Source of the DNA: Promethearchaeia archaeon | GTDB taxonomy: Archaea > Asgardarchaeota > Lokiarchaeia > Sigyniarchaeales > SOKP01 | Length of the DNA: 8,866 bases | Direction: 5' to 3' | Assembly (NCBI GenBank): GCA_029856295.1 | Contig: JAHQWS010000062.1 | Location: forward strand, 1-8,866 | Part shown: one piece after another, positions 1-6,989 of the stretch | Layout of the letters: each line of letters opens with the position of its first letter | How positions within the stretch are numbered: position 1 is the first letter of the stretch | Notes under the pieces: generated by a model | What the model saw: the letters and a program-made list of their open reading frames with translations, nothing else | Databases searched by the model: none | Told to the model about the DNA's origin: nothing | Made by a program: the position numbers and the translations under genes

Positions 1-130
1 GTCTTCTTTCTTCGCATCCATGATTTCTTTCCAAATTTTTTCTATATTAATATTACAAGAGATTTACATGAAAATATTCCTTACTGTAAGAACTCTGGAA
101 ATATTAATCTGAAAATAAATGGTGGTTTAA
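1..130. other. Non-coding region upstream of the thiolase
   Basis: No gene can be supported here. Two TATA-like stretches could serve the thiolase: one around 43-50 (tatattaa), giving a leader of several tens of bases, and one around 100-108 (aatattaat), giving almost none. The Shine-Dalgarno-like GGTG at 121 favours a transcript with a leader. On the minus strand an ATG at 21-19 opens seven codons (MDAKKED) that run off the left edge, which could be the start of a divergent gene. That is too short to call. Confidence 0.35.
121..126 (+). promoter_or_regulatory. Ribosome binding site of the thiolase
   Basis: GGTGGT lies just before the ATG at 131. GGTG matches the middle of the archaeal Shine-Dalgarno consensus GGAGGTGAT, with a 6-base spacer. 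An in-frame ATG at 119 is closed at once by a TAA at 128-130, so 131 is the first usable ATG in this frame. Confidence 0.45.
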
Positions 131-1441
131 ATGAGAAATTTAAAAGAATGTGTTGTTGTAGATGCTATTAGAACTCCAGTTGGAAAATCTGGTAGAGCAC
201 AGATGGCAAAACTCGGAGGTTCTTTTCGAGAATGCTCAGCCCAAGATTTACTAATAACCGTGCTACAAAAATTAATGGAAAGGACAAAAAACAAATGTCC
301 AGACTTCGAACCAAAAGAAATCGAAGATTGTCACGTAGGGTGTTTATCACAAATAGGAGAACAAGGGGGGAACATTGGTCGGTTAGCAGTATTATTAAGC
401 GAATTACCACACGAAATTGCAGGAGCAACAGTGGACAGATATTGTAATGCAGGACTTCAAGCGGTAAACACATGTGCAAATGCGATAAAAGTTGGTGACG
501 GAGATATAATGATTGCAGCAGGAGTTGAGTCAATGACCCATTACAAAATGGGTATCACATTTGAGATTTGCGCTCAAATTAAAAATTATCCTGCCATATA
601 TTCTCCAGCACTACAAAAAGTAATGACAAATTTCGTACCACAAGGGGTATCTGCAGAGTTGATAAGTGATAAATATGGCCAAACTCGTGAGGAACTAGAT
701 AAATTTGGCGCTTGGTCACATGTGAAAGCCACAAAAGCGATGAGAAACGAAGATGAATATTTTAAAAGAATTGTTCCAGTTACGTATTTAAAAAAATATA
801 CTGATGAAAAAATGAAACCAATAATTGATGATGAGACTGGTAAACAAAAAAAAGAAGAGGTTACTATAACAAAAGATCAAACCGTTAGAGCGGGTTATTT
901 AGATGAACCAGAAAAATATTGGAAAATATTACAATCACTCAAACCCGTATTTCGCTCAGAGAAAAAAGGTGGAAAAGTTACGGCTGGTAACTCATCACAG
1001 ATAGTTGATGGAGCTGCTGCTACGTTATTAATGTCCGAAGAAAAAGCAAATTCACTTGGACTAAAACCTATGGCACGCGTATTGTCGACTGCAGTTGCGG
1101 GAGACGAACCAAAAATCATGCTAACAGCTCCTATACCTGCTAGTAGAAAAGCTTTAAAACGTGCCGATGTGACAATTGACGATCTTGATGTTATAGAACC
1201 AAATGAAGCCTTTGCATCACCATGTCTGGCTTTTTGTAAGGACCTTGGATATGATTTTGATGATCCTAGACAAAATCCAACTGGAGGTGCTATCGCCATA
1301 GGGCATCCTATTGGTGCTTCAGGAGTTATTTATTTCACCGAGATGGTCCATTATCTAAACAATAATAATAAACGCTACGGATTACAGATGATGTGCGGTG
1401 GTTTTGGCGTTGGTATTGCGACTGTGGTTGAAAGAATTTAA
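131..1441 (+). CDS. Thiolase (acetyl-CoA C-acyltransferase / acetyltransferase)
   Basis: A thiolase-superfamily enzyme that should cleave 3-ketoacyl-CoA with CoA (beta-oxidation) or run the reverse condensation of two acetyl-CoA; sequence alone does not settle the direction. It is cytosolic, with no signal peptide or membrane segment. The N-terminus CVVVDAIRTPVGKSGR is the family opening. The nucleophile is Cys105 in DRYCNAGLQAV. Asn358-Glu359 (PNEAF), His392 in NPTGGAIAIGHPIGASG and Cys422 in MCGGFGVGIA complete the catalytic set. GNSSQIVDGAAA (286-297) is the usual CoA-side segment. At 436 residues it is longer than the roughly 390 of compact acetyl-CoA acetyltransferases; extra length sits near residues 45-65 and 220-250, and the size resembles FadI-type degradative thiolases. 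Residues around Cys105 differ from the common signature (N-A where a small residue then S/T are usual). No HMG-CoA synthase or DUF35 partner follows it, which weakens a mevalonate-pathway role. Thiolase identity is firm; substrate is open. Confidence 0.93.
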   Translation: MRNLKECVVVDAIRTPVGKSGRAQMAKLGGSFRECSAQDLLITVLQKLMERTKNKCPDFEPKEIEDCHVGCLSQIGEQGGNIGRLAVLLSELPHEIAGATVDRYCNAGLQAVNTCANAIKVGDGDIMIAAGVESMTHYKMGITFEICAQIKNYPAIYSPALQKVMTNFVPQGVSAELISDKYGQTREELDKFGAWSHVKATKAMRNEDEYFKRIVPVTYLKKYTDEKMKPIIDDETGKQKKEEVTITKDQTVRAGYLDEPEKYWKILQSLKPVFRSEKKGGKVTAGNSSQIVDGAAATLLMSEEKANSLGLKPMARVLSTAVAGDEPKIMLTAPIPASRKALKRADVTIDDLDVIEPNEAFASPCLAFCKDLGYDFDDPRQNPTGGAIAIGHPIGASGVIYFTEMVHYLNNNNKRYGLQMMCGGFGVGIATVVERI

Positions 1442-1461
1442 TATTTTAAACATTATTTTCT

Positions 1462-1483
1462 AATTATTTTAATAATTTTTTTT
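1462..1483 (+). terminator. T-rich terminator candidate after the thiolase
   Basis: A run of eight T (1476-1483) lies about 35 bases after the thiolase stop. It overlaps a 7-base inverted repeat, aattatt/aataatt (1462-1468 and 1471-1477), whose 2-base loop is too tight to fold fully. Archaeal RNA polymerase stops at U-tracts alone, so the T-run is the main evidence. Confidence 0.4.
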
Positions 1484-1534
1484 CCTTTATTATTATGAAT
1501 ACTAAGCTATCTTGATTAAAATCACAAAATATTT

Positions 1535-1556
1535 ACGTTATAAAGGATATAAATAA
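1535..1556 (+). promoter_or_regulatory. Promoter candidate of elp3
   Basis: Two TATA-like elements lie close together: gttataaagg (1537-1546) and atataaata (1547-1555). From the second, transcription would begin near 1573-1580 and give a leader of roughly 30 bases before the elp3 ATG. The purine-rich aaagg just before the second box could act as a TFB recognition element. The surroundings are very AT-rich, so chance matches are likely. Confidence 0.35.
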
Positions 1557-1608
1557 AATTAGAATACAGAAAACTTCCTCTAATTCTATTTTCATTAAAT
1601 ATAATAAA

Positions 1609-3231
1609 ATGAATGAAACCACTGATTTTGAGATAAAAAAGGAAATTTCAAGAGAAATCATCGAGTTTTTAATTAAACATCCTAATACTTCACGTCAAAA
1701 AATTACCACCATAAAAGGCAAGATTGGAAAAAAATTTAATTATAATAGAGTGATAAAGAATGCTACAATATTAGATTTCGCTACTGAAAGTGAAAAACAA
1801 GTTATTACCAAAGTTTTAAAAAGGAGATCCACAAGAACCTTATCTGGGGTCTCTGTAATAGCAATTATGACCAAACCCCTCCCATGTCCCGGCACTTGCA
1901 TTTATTGTCCGGGAATAACTTCTCAACCCGGGGAAAAAGTAGCACAATCTTACACAGGTCGTGAACCTGCGGCACTTAGGTCTATTCATAACAATTACGA
2001 TCCCTATAAACAGGTTCAGAGCAGAATCACAGATTTGGAAGCCATAGGCCATAATGTCGACAAAATTGAACTTATTATCATGGGTGGAACGTTTTTATCA
2101 ACCGACACAAATTATCAAACGGAATTCGTTAAAGGAGCCTTAGAGGGAATAATTAAAATGAGAGTTAATAGTTTAGAAGAGGCTAAACAGCTTGCCGAAA
2201 AATCTAAGAGAAGGATTATAGGGATAACGATTGAAACGCGCCCAGATTACTGCAAAGAACTCCATGTAGATATAATGCTCGATTATGGAACAACTCGCGT
2301 GGAGATCGGCGTTCAAACGATTTATGATGATATCTACAAGTTAGTAAAACGAGGCCATTCAACCTTTGATAGTATCGAAGCAATTAGAATAGCTAAAGAT
2401 GCCGGATTAAAGGTAAACGCTCATATAATGCCAAACCTGCCTGGTTCTAATTATGCTAAAGATACTGAATTATTCACCTCTCTATTTACAGTTCCCGATT
2501 ATCGACCCGATATGTTAAAAATCTACCCTTGTTTAGTAATCAAAGGGACGGAATTATATGATTGGTGGATTCAAGGGAAGTATACTCCGTATTTCACTGA
2601 AGATTTAGTTGATCTTATAGCAAGCGCAAAGAAAAACCTCCCCCCTTATGTTAGAATTCAAAGAATAATGAGGGATATACCGGCTTATTTGATTGAAGCA
2701 GGCTGTAAAAATAGTAATTTACGGCAACTTGTCCAAGAAAAGATGAAAAATACGAATGATACATGTAATTGTATTAGATGTCGCGAATACGGGATAAGTA
2801 ACAGAAAAAAAATTATAAGCGAGCGTTCTTTTGATGACATTAAATTATACCGCTTGGATTATGAGGCTTCTCAGGGTAATGAAATATTTCTGTCCTACGA
2901 AAATAAGAAAGAGAATTATTTAATCGGGTATTTACGCTTAAGAAAACCTTCCGATTTTGCTCATAGACCAGAATTAAACGATGGGAGAACCTTGATTGTA
3001 AGAGAAATTAAAGTTGTTGGAGAATTAGTTCCAAAAGATTTAAAACCTAATAGATATACTCAAATTCAGCACAGAGGCTATGGCAAATTATTAATGGAAA
3101 ATGCAGAAAAAATTTCATATGAAGATTTTGATGCACATAAATTGGCTGTCATAAGTGGAATTGGAGCTAAAGATTGGTTTTATTCTCTTGGTTATACATC
3201 AGACGGACCTTATGTTTCTAAGAAAATTTAG
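1609..3231 (+). CDS. elp3: Elp3-family tRNA uridine(34) acetyltransferase (radical SAM + GNAT)
   Basis: The catalytic Elongator-type enzyme that uses S-adenosylmethionine and acetyl-CoA to start the carboxymethyl modification at C5 of wobble uridine (U34) in tRNA. Archaea have Elp3 without the other Elongator subunits, and none is seen here. Residues 1-80 form the basic tRNA-binding N-terminus. The radical-SAM core carries the cluster motif C93-x3-C97-x2-C100 in PLPCPGTCIYCPG, the glycine-rich IIMGGTF (156-162) and ITIETRPDYC (206-215). Cys386, Cys388 and Cys391 (CNCIRCREYG) match the zinc-binding region. The C-terminal acetyltransferase domain (about 415-540) has the acetyl-CoA loop QHRGYGKLLM (487-496) and ends in the family's ISGIGAKDWFYSLGYTSDGP block. 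Length is typical and no key residue is missing. The ATG has no Shine-Dalgarno match. It is the only gene here ending in TAG, and the frame stays open for 65 codons beyond. Confidence 0.96.
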   Translation: MNETTDFEIKKEISREIIEFLIKHPNTSRQKITTIKGKIGKKFNYNRVIKNATILDFATESEKQVITKVLKRRSTRTLSGVSVIAIMTKPLPCPGTCIYCPGITSQPGEKVAQSYTGREPAALRSIHNNYDPYKQVQSRITDLEAIGHNVDKIELIIMGGTFLSTDTNYQTEFVKGALEGIIKMRVNSLEEAKQLAEKSKRRIIGITIETRPDYCKELHVDIMLDYGTTRVEIGVQTIYDDIYKLVKRGHSTFDSIEAIRIAKDAGLKVNAHIMPNLPGSNYAKDTELFTSLFTVPDYRPDMLKIYPCLVIKGTELYDWWIQGKYTPYFTEDLVDLIASAKKNLPPYVRIQRIMRDIPAYLIEAGCKNSNLRQLVQEKMKNTNDTCNCIRCREYGISNRKKIISERSFDDIKLYRLDYEASQGNEIFLSYENKKENYLIGYLRLRKPSDFAHRPELNDGRTLIVREIKVVGELVPKDLKPNRYTQIQHRGYGKLLMENAEKISYEDFDAHKLAVISGIGAKDWFYSLGYTSDGPYVSKKI

Positions 3232-3240
3232 ACTCGGACT

Positions 3241-3426
3241 TTGCTCTTCTCCCCCTCTTCTCTTTCTTCAGGGCCTATATGCACCAATCTCCTTTTTCAA
3301 ATTCGGCTATCAAAAGAAGAATACAAGGAAGAACATGATTGTATACTTGACCATCTTTCAAAATATGCAAGTATTACTCAAGATAATGGGAGATTTTATT
3401 TAGAAGGAACTATAATTCAACTTTAA
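3241..3426 (+). pseudogene. Possible gene remnant or small ORF downstream of elp3
   Basis: A frame of 61 codons beginning at a TTG and ending in TAA, exactly in frame with the elp3 TAG stop three codons upstream. I do not recognise it. The first third is pyrimidine-rich and encodes an unconvincing Leu/Ser/Pro stretch. The last 40 or so codons look like real protein: a charged helix (LSKEEYKEEHDCILDHLSKY) followed by a short NGRFYLEGTI strand-like end. The only possible start is the TTG at 3241, which has no ribosome binding site. It could be the C-terminal remnant of a decayed gene, a small real gene, or noise. The overlapping frame beginning at 3155 lies largely within elp3 and looks less like protein. 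Confidence 0.28.
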
Positions 3427-3524
3427 ATTTAGTGGGAAATAAAAAATTGATGCTCTTCATAGTTTTAAATATCTATAGCTAAGATTTTAATTAAATAATT
3501 GGTATTAATTCTTCTTTATGTATC

Positions 3525-3534
3525 TTTTTTTTTT
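3525..3534 (+). terminator. T10 terminator candidate upstream of gatE
   Basis: An uninterrupted run of ten T, followed after 'cca' by five more T (3538-3542). There is no stable hairpin before it. Such U-tracts are enough to stop archaeal RNA polymerase. It would end transcription from elp3 and whatever lies at 3241-3426, and isolate the gatE promoter. Confidence 0.42.
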
Positions 3535-3577
3535 CCATTTTTCATCCTAGTTATAAGTGATGGAACAATAAAAACAA

Positions 3578-3594
3578 TAGAGACTATAAAAAAA
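3578..3594 (+). promoter_or_regulatory. Promoter candidate of the gatE-gatD operon
   Basis: A purine-rich stretch (tagaga) followed by ctataaaaaaa resembles a TFB recognition element plus TATA box. Its centre lies about 38 bases before the gatE ATG, so the transcript would start roughly 12-15 bases before the gene. This agrees with the absence of a Shine-Dalgarno motif there. A second AT-rich match, aattataataaaa at 3601-3613, is too close to the ATG to be the box unless the mRNA is shorter still. Confidence 0.35.
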
Positions 3595-3625
3595 ATAATA
3601 AATTATAATAAAAATTTGATTAACT

Positions 3626-5545
3626 ATGGAAGAGTTTGACTATGAAGAATTAGGCCTCATGTGTGGTCTTGAAATTCATCAACAACTTGATTCTAAAACG
3701 AAATTATTTTGTAGGTGTCCAAATAAATTACAAGGCACTCGTGAACCTGATTTTACCATAAAACGATTCATGAGACCAGTACTCGGTGAAATGGGTACAT
3801 ATGATAAGGCCATGCTTACGGAATATGAAAAAGGCATGGACATCACATACGAGGGCTATAACGACGTAATCTGTACGTATGAATTAGATGAAACCCCCCC
3901 TTTCGAATGTAATAATGAAGCGAAAAAAATTGCCATGGAAATTGCGCTACTTCTTAAAGCTAATATTATTGAAGAAATGCATGTGTGCAGAAAAAATTAC
4001 CTCGATGGAAGCGTTCCCTGCGGCTTTCAAAGAACGATGATACTAGCTAAAGATGGCTATGTCGAATTAGAAAATGCAAAAAAAATTGGTATAGATATTC
4101 TTTGTTTAGAAGAAGATGCTGCAAGAAAAATCAAAACTGAAAAAAGGACAAATTATTTCAGATTAGATCGATTAGGAATTCCTTTAGTAGAAGTTACAAC
4201 TAAACCAGATATCAGCGATCCATATGAATGCCGTGAAGCAGCCGAACGCCTTGGATTACTACTATGGACTTCTAATGTTAAAAAAGTTCTAGGCTCCATT
4301 CGACAAGATGTTAATGTAAGCATTAAAGATGGGACCAGAATCGAGATAAAGGGAGTTCAGAAATTAGACTCGATTCCTACTTTAATCAATCACGAAGTTT
4401 CAAGACAATTAAATTTAGTTAAAATTAAGCAAGAATTAGAGAAGCGGGATTTAAAAGAAGAAAATATCATAAATAAGCCTATTGATTTATCAAAAATAAT
4501 GACAAACACCAAGTCTAATTTCATAGCTAAAGGAATAAAATCAGGAAAAAAACTTTATGGAATCAATGTCAAAGGATTTAAAGGAATTTTTGGTATGGAG
4601 TTGATGGAAGATTATAGATTTGGTACGGAAGTGAGTAGTAAAGTCCAATCTATTTCTGGATTGAAAGGAATTATTCATTCAGATGAAAATTTAAAAAATA
4701 ATAAATTCTCTGATGAGGATATTAAAAAACTTATCAAGCAACTAAATTCAAAAGAAGGCGATTGTTTTGTTTTGGTATTAGGAACCAAGGATGAAATCGA
4801 TAAAGCAATGAATGTTGTCATTAATAGGGTAAAATATGCATTTAAAGGAGTTCCGCCCGAAACGCGAAGAGCATTGGAAAATGGAAATACGGAATTTTTA
4901 AGAGAATTACACGGTGGTGCAAGACTTTATCCTGATACAGACTCGCAAACAATAATAAACTCAGAGAAAGAAATTCAAATTATACAAGAAAATCTCCCTG
5001 AGTATCCATGGACTATCATCAAGCAATACTCTAAAAAATACAAGATGGAAGAGCGCTTAATTAAAGAATTAATTTTTACCGGAAATTTAAATCTTTTTAA
5101 CGAACTACTCAAAATCTATCCTGAAAATCCTACTCTTATAATTACCACCCTGCTAGAGACAACCAAGGCATTAAGAAGAGATGGGAAAGAAGTGGAAAAT
5201 ATAACAGAAAAGGATTTTATTGATATTTTTACTCTTTTAAAATACAATGAAATCGGCAAAGAAGCTATTGAAGAATTTATGATTGTTAAATCCAATTACC
5301 CCGATTTAACAATAGAAGAACTCAAAAAAGAGCTGAAAATTGAAAAAATTTCAGAAGACGACTTAAAGAAAATCATACATAATATTATACATAAAAATAT
5401 AGACGTCATAAAAGAAAAAGAAATGAGAGCCATGGGACCCTTGATGGGAGAAGTTATGAAAAAAGTTAGAGGTAAAATTGATGGTAAAATTGTATCGAAT
5501 GAATTAAAAACCATATTACAGAAAAAATTAGTGGAGTTGAAATAA
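3626..5545 (+). CDS. gatE: Glutamyl-tRNA(Gln) amidotransferase subunit E
   Basis: The tRNA-binding, phosphorylating subunit of archaeal GatDE. It activates the glutamate on misacylated Glu-tRNA(Gln) with ATP and accepts ammonia from GatD, making Gln-tRNA(Gln). The N-terminal GatB/GatE catalytic fold opens with GLMCGLEIHQQL (10-21) and LFCRCPN, and continues through LEEDAARKI (161-169), RLDRLGIPLVEV (179-190) and GSIRQDVNVSI (223-233). Residues about 285-405 form the AspRS-like (GAD) insertion that separates GatE from bacterial GatB. After it comes RELHGGARLYPDTDS (426-440), then a helical region and the YqeY-like tail, recognisable in MGPLMGEVMKKVRGKIDG (603-620). The 639 residues are full family length. 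The start MEEFDYEELGL fits the family N-terminus. There is no Shine-Dalgarno sequence, so the mRNA probably has a short leader. gatD begins on the next base, so the two are surely co-transcribed. Identification is near certain. Confidence 0.97.
   Translation: MEEFDYEELGLMCGLEIHQQLDSKTKLFCRCPNKLQGTREPDFTIKRFMRPVLGEMGTYDKAMLTEYEKGMDITYEGYNDVICTYELDETPPFECNNEAKKIAMEIALLLKANIIEEMHVCRKNYLDGSVPCGFQRTMILAKDGYVELENAKKIGIDILCLEEDAARKIKTEKRTNYFRLDRLGIPLVEVTTKPDISDPYECREAAERLGLLLWTSNVKKVLGSIRQDVNVSIKDGTRIEIKGVQKLDSIPTLINHEVSRQLNLVKIKQELEKRDLKEENIINKPIDLSKIMTNTKSNFIAKGIKSGKKLYGINVKGFKGIFGMELMEDYRFGTEVSSKVQSISGLKGIIHSDENLKNNKFSDEDIKKLIKQLNSKEGDCFVLVLGTKDEIDKAMNVVINRVKYAFKGVPPETRRALENGNTEFLRELHGGARLYPDTDSQTIINSEKEIQIIQENLPEYPWTIIKQYSKKYKMEERLIKELIFTGNLNLFNELLKIYPENPTLIITTLLETTKALRRDGKEVENITEKDFIDIFTLLKYNEIGKEAIEEFMIVKSNYPDLTIEELKKELKIEKISEDDLKKIIHNIIHKNIDVIKEKEMRAMGPLMGEVMKKVRGKIDGKIVSNELKTILQKKLVELK
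5533..5536 (+). promoter_or_regulatory. Ribosome binding site of gatD inside the gatE end
   Basis: GGAG lies within the last codons of gatE, with a 9-base spacer to the gatD ATG at 5546. It supports this ATG as the start and suggests independent or coupled initiation within the operon, in contrast to gatE, which has no such motif. Confidence 0.5.
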
Positions 5546-6904
5546 ATGACAGAAAATTTAAAAGGATATAAAGGGAAAGGGAAAGAAGTTCTCAAGAAAA
5601 ATAAAGTTGCTATTTGGGATATTATTAAAGTTACCACTAAAGAGGGAGAATATGAAGGTATTGTGCTCCCTAGAAACGAATATTCCGCTCCAGATTATAT
5701 CGAAATTAAACTCGAAAATAATTATAATATTGGTATTCACGCCGCTCACATCCTTAACATTGAAAAGACTGGAAAAAGAGAAGCACATTATAAAATTCCA
5801 GAAAAAAAATTTCCCATCAATAAAAATCTCCCTAATATTAAGCTTTTAGGAACCGGTGGAACTGTGGCATCAAGATTAGATTATACTACAGGGGCAGTTA
5901 TTCCCTCTTTTACTCCAGGTGAACTTTTTAGCGCAGTCCCAGAATTAGCAGAAATTTGCAACCTCGAAACTGAAATTGTCTTTGAAATTCTTTCAGAAAA
6001 CATGAGACCCGAATATTGGCAACAATTAGCTAAAAAAGTTGAACATGCTGCGAATTCTGGAAAAGATGGTGTAGTTATAGGTCATGGAACAGACACTATG
6101 AGCTATACATCGGCAGCCTTGTCATTCATGCTACAAGATCTATCAATTCCCGTTGTCCTAGTAGGAAGCCAAAGGAGCTCCGATAGACCATCCTCTGACG
6201 CAGCTTTAAATCTGATAAATGCGACGATTGTGGCAACTTCAGACATCGCTGAAGTGGTGATTACAATGTTAGGCTCCACTGCACATGATTATGGTTTAAT
6301 CCATAGAGGGACTTTAGTCAGAAAAATGCATTCCTCTGTTAGAAATACATTTCGATCAGTCGACGCCCTCCCATTGGGAATGATTCAAAATAGGATAATA
6401 AAAATGTTCAAAAATGATTATAACAAAAGATCAGAATCTCAAACGAAAGCATTACCTAATTTTGAGAAAAAGGTTGCTTTGGTCTATTCATATCCCGGAT
6501 TGAATGAAGAGCTTATTGACTTTTATATTGATAAAGGATATAAAGGCATTGTATTTGCCGGTACAGGCCTGGGACATGTAAGCACTACGATTTACGATTC
6601 TGTTGAAAGAGCCGTTCAAGAAGGAATAACCGTTCTTATGACCACGCAAACCTTGCATGGGTTTGTAGGGATGAATGTGTACTCAACTGGAAGAGAATTA
6701 CAAAATATAGGGGTCATACCAGGAAAAAATATGCTGCCCGAAGTTGGTTATGTAAAACTAGGATGGATTCTTGGACAAACTACTAATCCGCAAGAAGTTA
6801 AAGAAATGCTCCTTAAAAATATAGCCGGTGAGATTATTGAAAGAGAAATTCCCATCGCGTTTAATTATAACATAGATGAATTGTTAAAAAATAAAAAGCT
6901 CTAA
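5546..6904 (+). CDS. gatD: Glutamyl-tRNA(Gln) amidotransferase subunit D
   Basis: The asparaginase-like subunit of GatDE: it hydrolyses an amide donor to release ammonia, which is channelled to GatE. An N-terminal small beta domain (about 20-75, with IWDIIKVTTKEGEYEGIVLP) is specific to GatD and separates it from plain L-asparaginases. The asparaginase core follows. Catalytic residues are all present: Thr103 in LGTGGTVAS, Thr182 and Asp183 in GHGTDTMSY, and Lys260 in RKMHSSV. VGSQRSSDRPSSDAALN (206-222) is a well-conserved block of this family. The C-terminal subdomain (about 305-435) contains GIVFAGTGLGHV and TTQTLHGFVGMNVYSTG. The 452 residues match family length. The gatE stop and this ATG are directly adjacent (taa-atg), which ensures balanced supply of the two subunits. 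A T5 run follows the stop and the uL2 gene lies 85 bases on, so read-through into it is possible. Confidence 0.97.
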   Translation: MTENLKGYKGKGKEVLKKNKVAIWDIIKVTTKEGEYEGIVLPRNEYSAPDYIEIKLENNYNIGIHAAHILNIEKTGKREAHYKIPEKKFPINKNLPNIKLLGTGGTVASRLDYTTGAVIPSFTPGELFSAVPELAEICNLETEIVFEILSENMRPEYWQQLAKKVEHAANSGKDGVVIGHGTDTMSYTSAALSFMLQDLSIPVVLVGSQRSSDRPSSDAALNLINATIVATSDIAEVVITMLGSTAHDYGLIHRGTLVRKMHSSVRNTFRSVDALPLGMIQNRIIKMFKNDYNKRSESQTKALPNFEKKVALVYSYPGLNEELIDFYIDKGYKGIVFAGTGLGHVSTTIYDSVERAVQEGITVLMTTQTLHGFVGMNVYSTGRELQNIGVIPGKNMLPEVGYVKLGWILGQTTNPQEVKEMLLKNIAGEIIEREIPIAFNYNIDELLKNKKL

Positions 6905-6932
6905 TTTTTATTTAACCATCAAGGAAAATAAT

Positions 6933-6950
6933 AAAAAATTTAAACTTTTA
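6933..6950 (+). promoter_or_regulatory. Promoter candidate of the uL2 gene
   Basis: aaaaaatttaaactttta is a TATA-like stretch about 45 bases before the uL2 ATG, with a predicted transcript start near 6965. The whole gap is A/T-rich, so this is weak. The alternative is that uL2 is transcribed from the gatE promoter through the short gap. Confidence 0.22.
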
Positions 6951-6980
6951 TTAATTAAAGAAGATTAATTACTATATTTC

Positions 6981-6985
6981 GTGAT
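6981..6985 (+). promoter_or_regulatory. Ribosome binding site that decides the uL2 start
   Basis: GTGAT matches the 3' half of the archaeal Shine-Dalgarno sequence GGAGGTGAT and lies 4 bases before the ATG at 6990. The GTG at 6981 could be read as a start three codons upstream, but it is better explained as part of this site. The ATG gives MGKRILAQRKGRG, the usual archaeal uL2 N-terminus. Confidence 0.45.
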
Positions 6986-6989
6986 TCAG

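Larger units (their letters stand above)
3427..3625. other. Intergenic region between the elp3 remnant and gatE
   Basis: Together with the uncertain small frame before it, this leaves 394 bases without a confident gene. It is extremely AT-rich and holds a T10 run (3525-3534) and a TATA-like promoter candidate for gatE (3578-3594). I see no tRNA-like fold, long inverted repeat or longer open frame. Confidence 0.5.

Noticed and set aside
1..21. Start of a divergent minus-strand gene (MDAKKED...) running off the left edge
   Set aside because: Only seven codons are visible and the upstream sequence has no clear ribosome binding site. The frame is open for 14 codons before the ATG too, so the ATG is not marked out. 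It cannot be supported without the flanking sequence.
1..173. Plus-strand open frame 1 from the window edge to a TAG near 171
   Set aside because: It overlaps the thiolase start in another frame and its translation ends in a run of cysteines with no family resemblance. It is most likely a chance opening.
895..1299. Minus-strand open frame of 134 codons inside the thiolase
   Set aside because: It is antisense to the most conserved part of the thiolase and encodes no recognisable motif; a shadow of the real gene.
3244..3272. Eukaryote-like 3' splice site (pyrimidine tract followed by CAGG)
   Set aside because: There is no matching donor site or split coding sequence, and spliceosomal introns are not known in archaea. 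Elp3 is complete before it.
3155..3403. Plus-strand frame 2 ORF spanning the elp3 end
   Set aside because: About a third of it overlaps the conserved elp3 C-terminus in another frame, and the remainder looks less protein-like than the frame-1 stretch it overlaps.
3894..3900. C7 run in gatE as a frameshift or phase-variation site
   Set aside because: The frame is intact through it and encodes the conserved DETPPF segment, so there is no sign of slippage.
5296..5637. Minus-strand open frame of 113 codons across the gatE-gatD junction
   Set aside because: Its Phe/Ser/Ile-rich translation is the expected antisense image of lysine- and glutamate-rich coding sequence.
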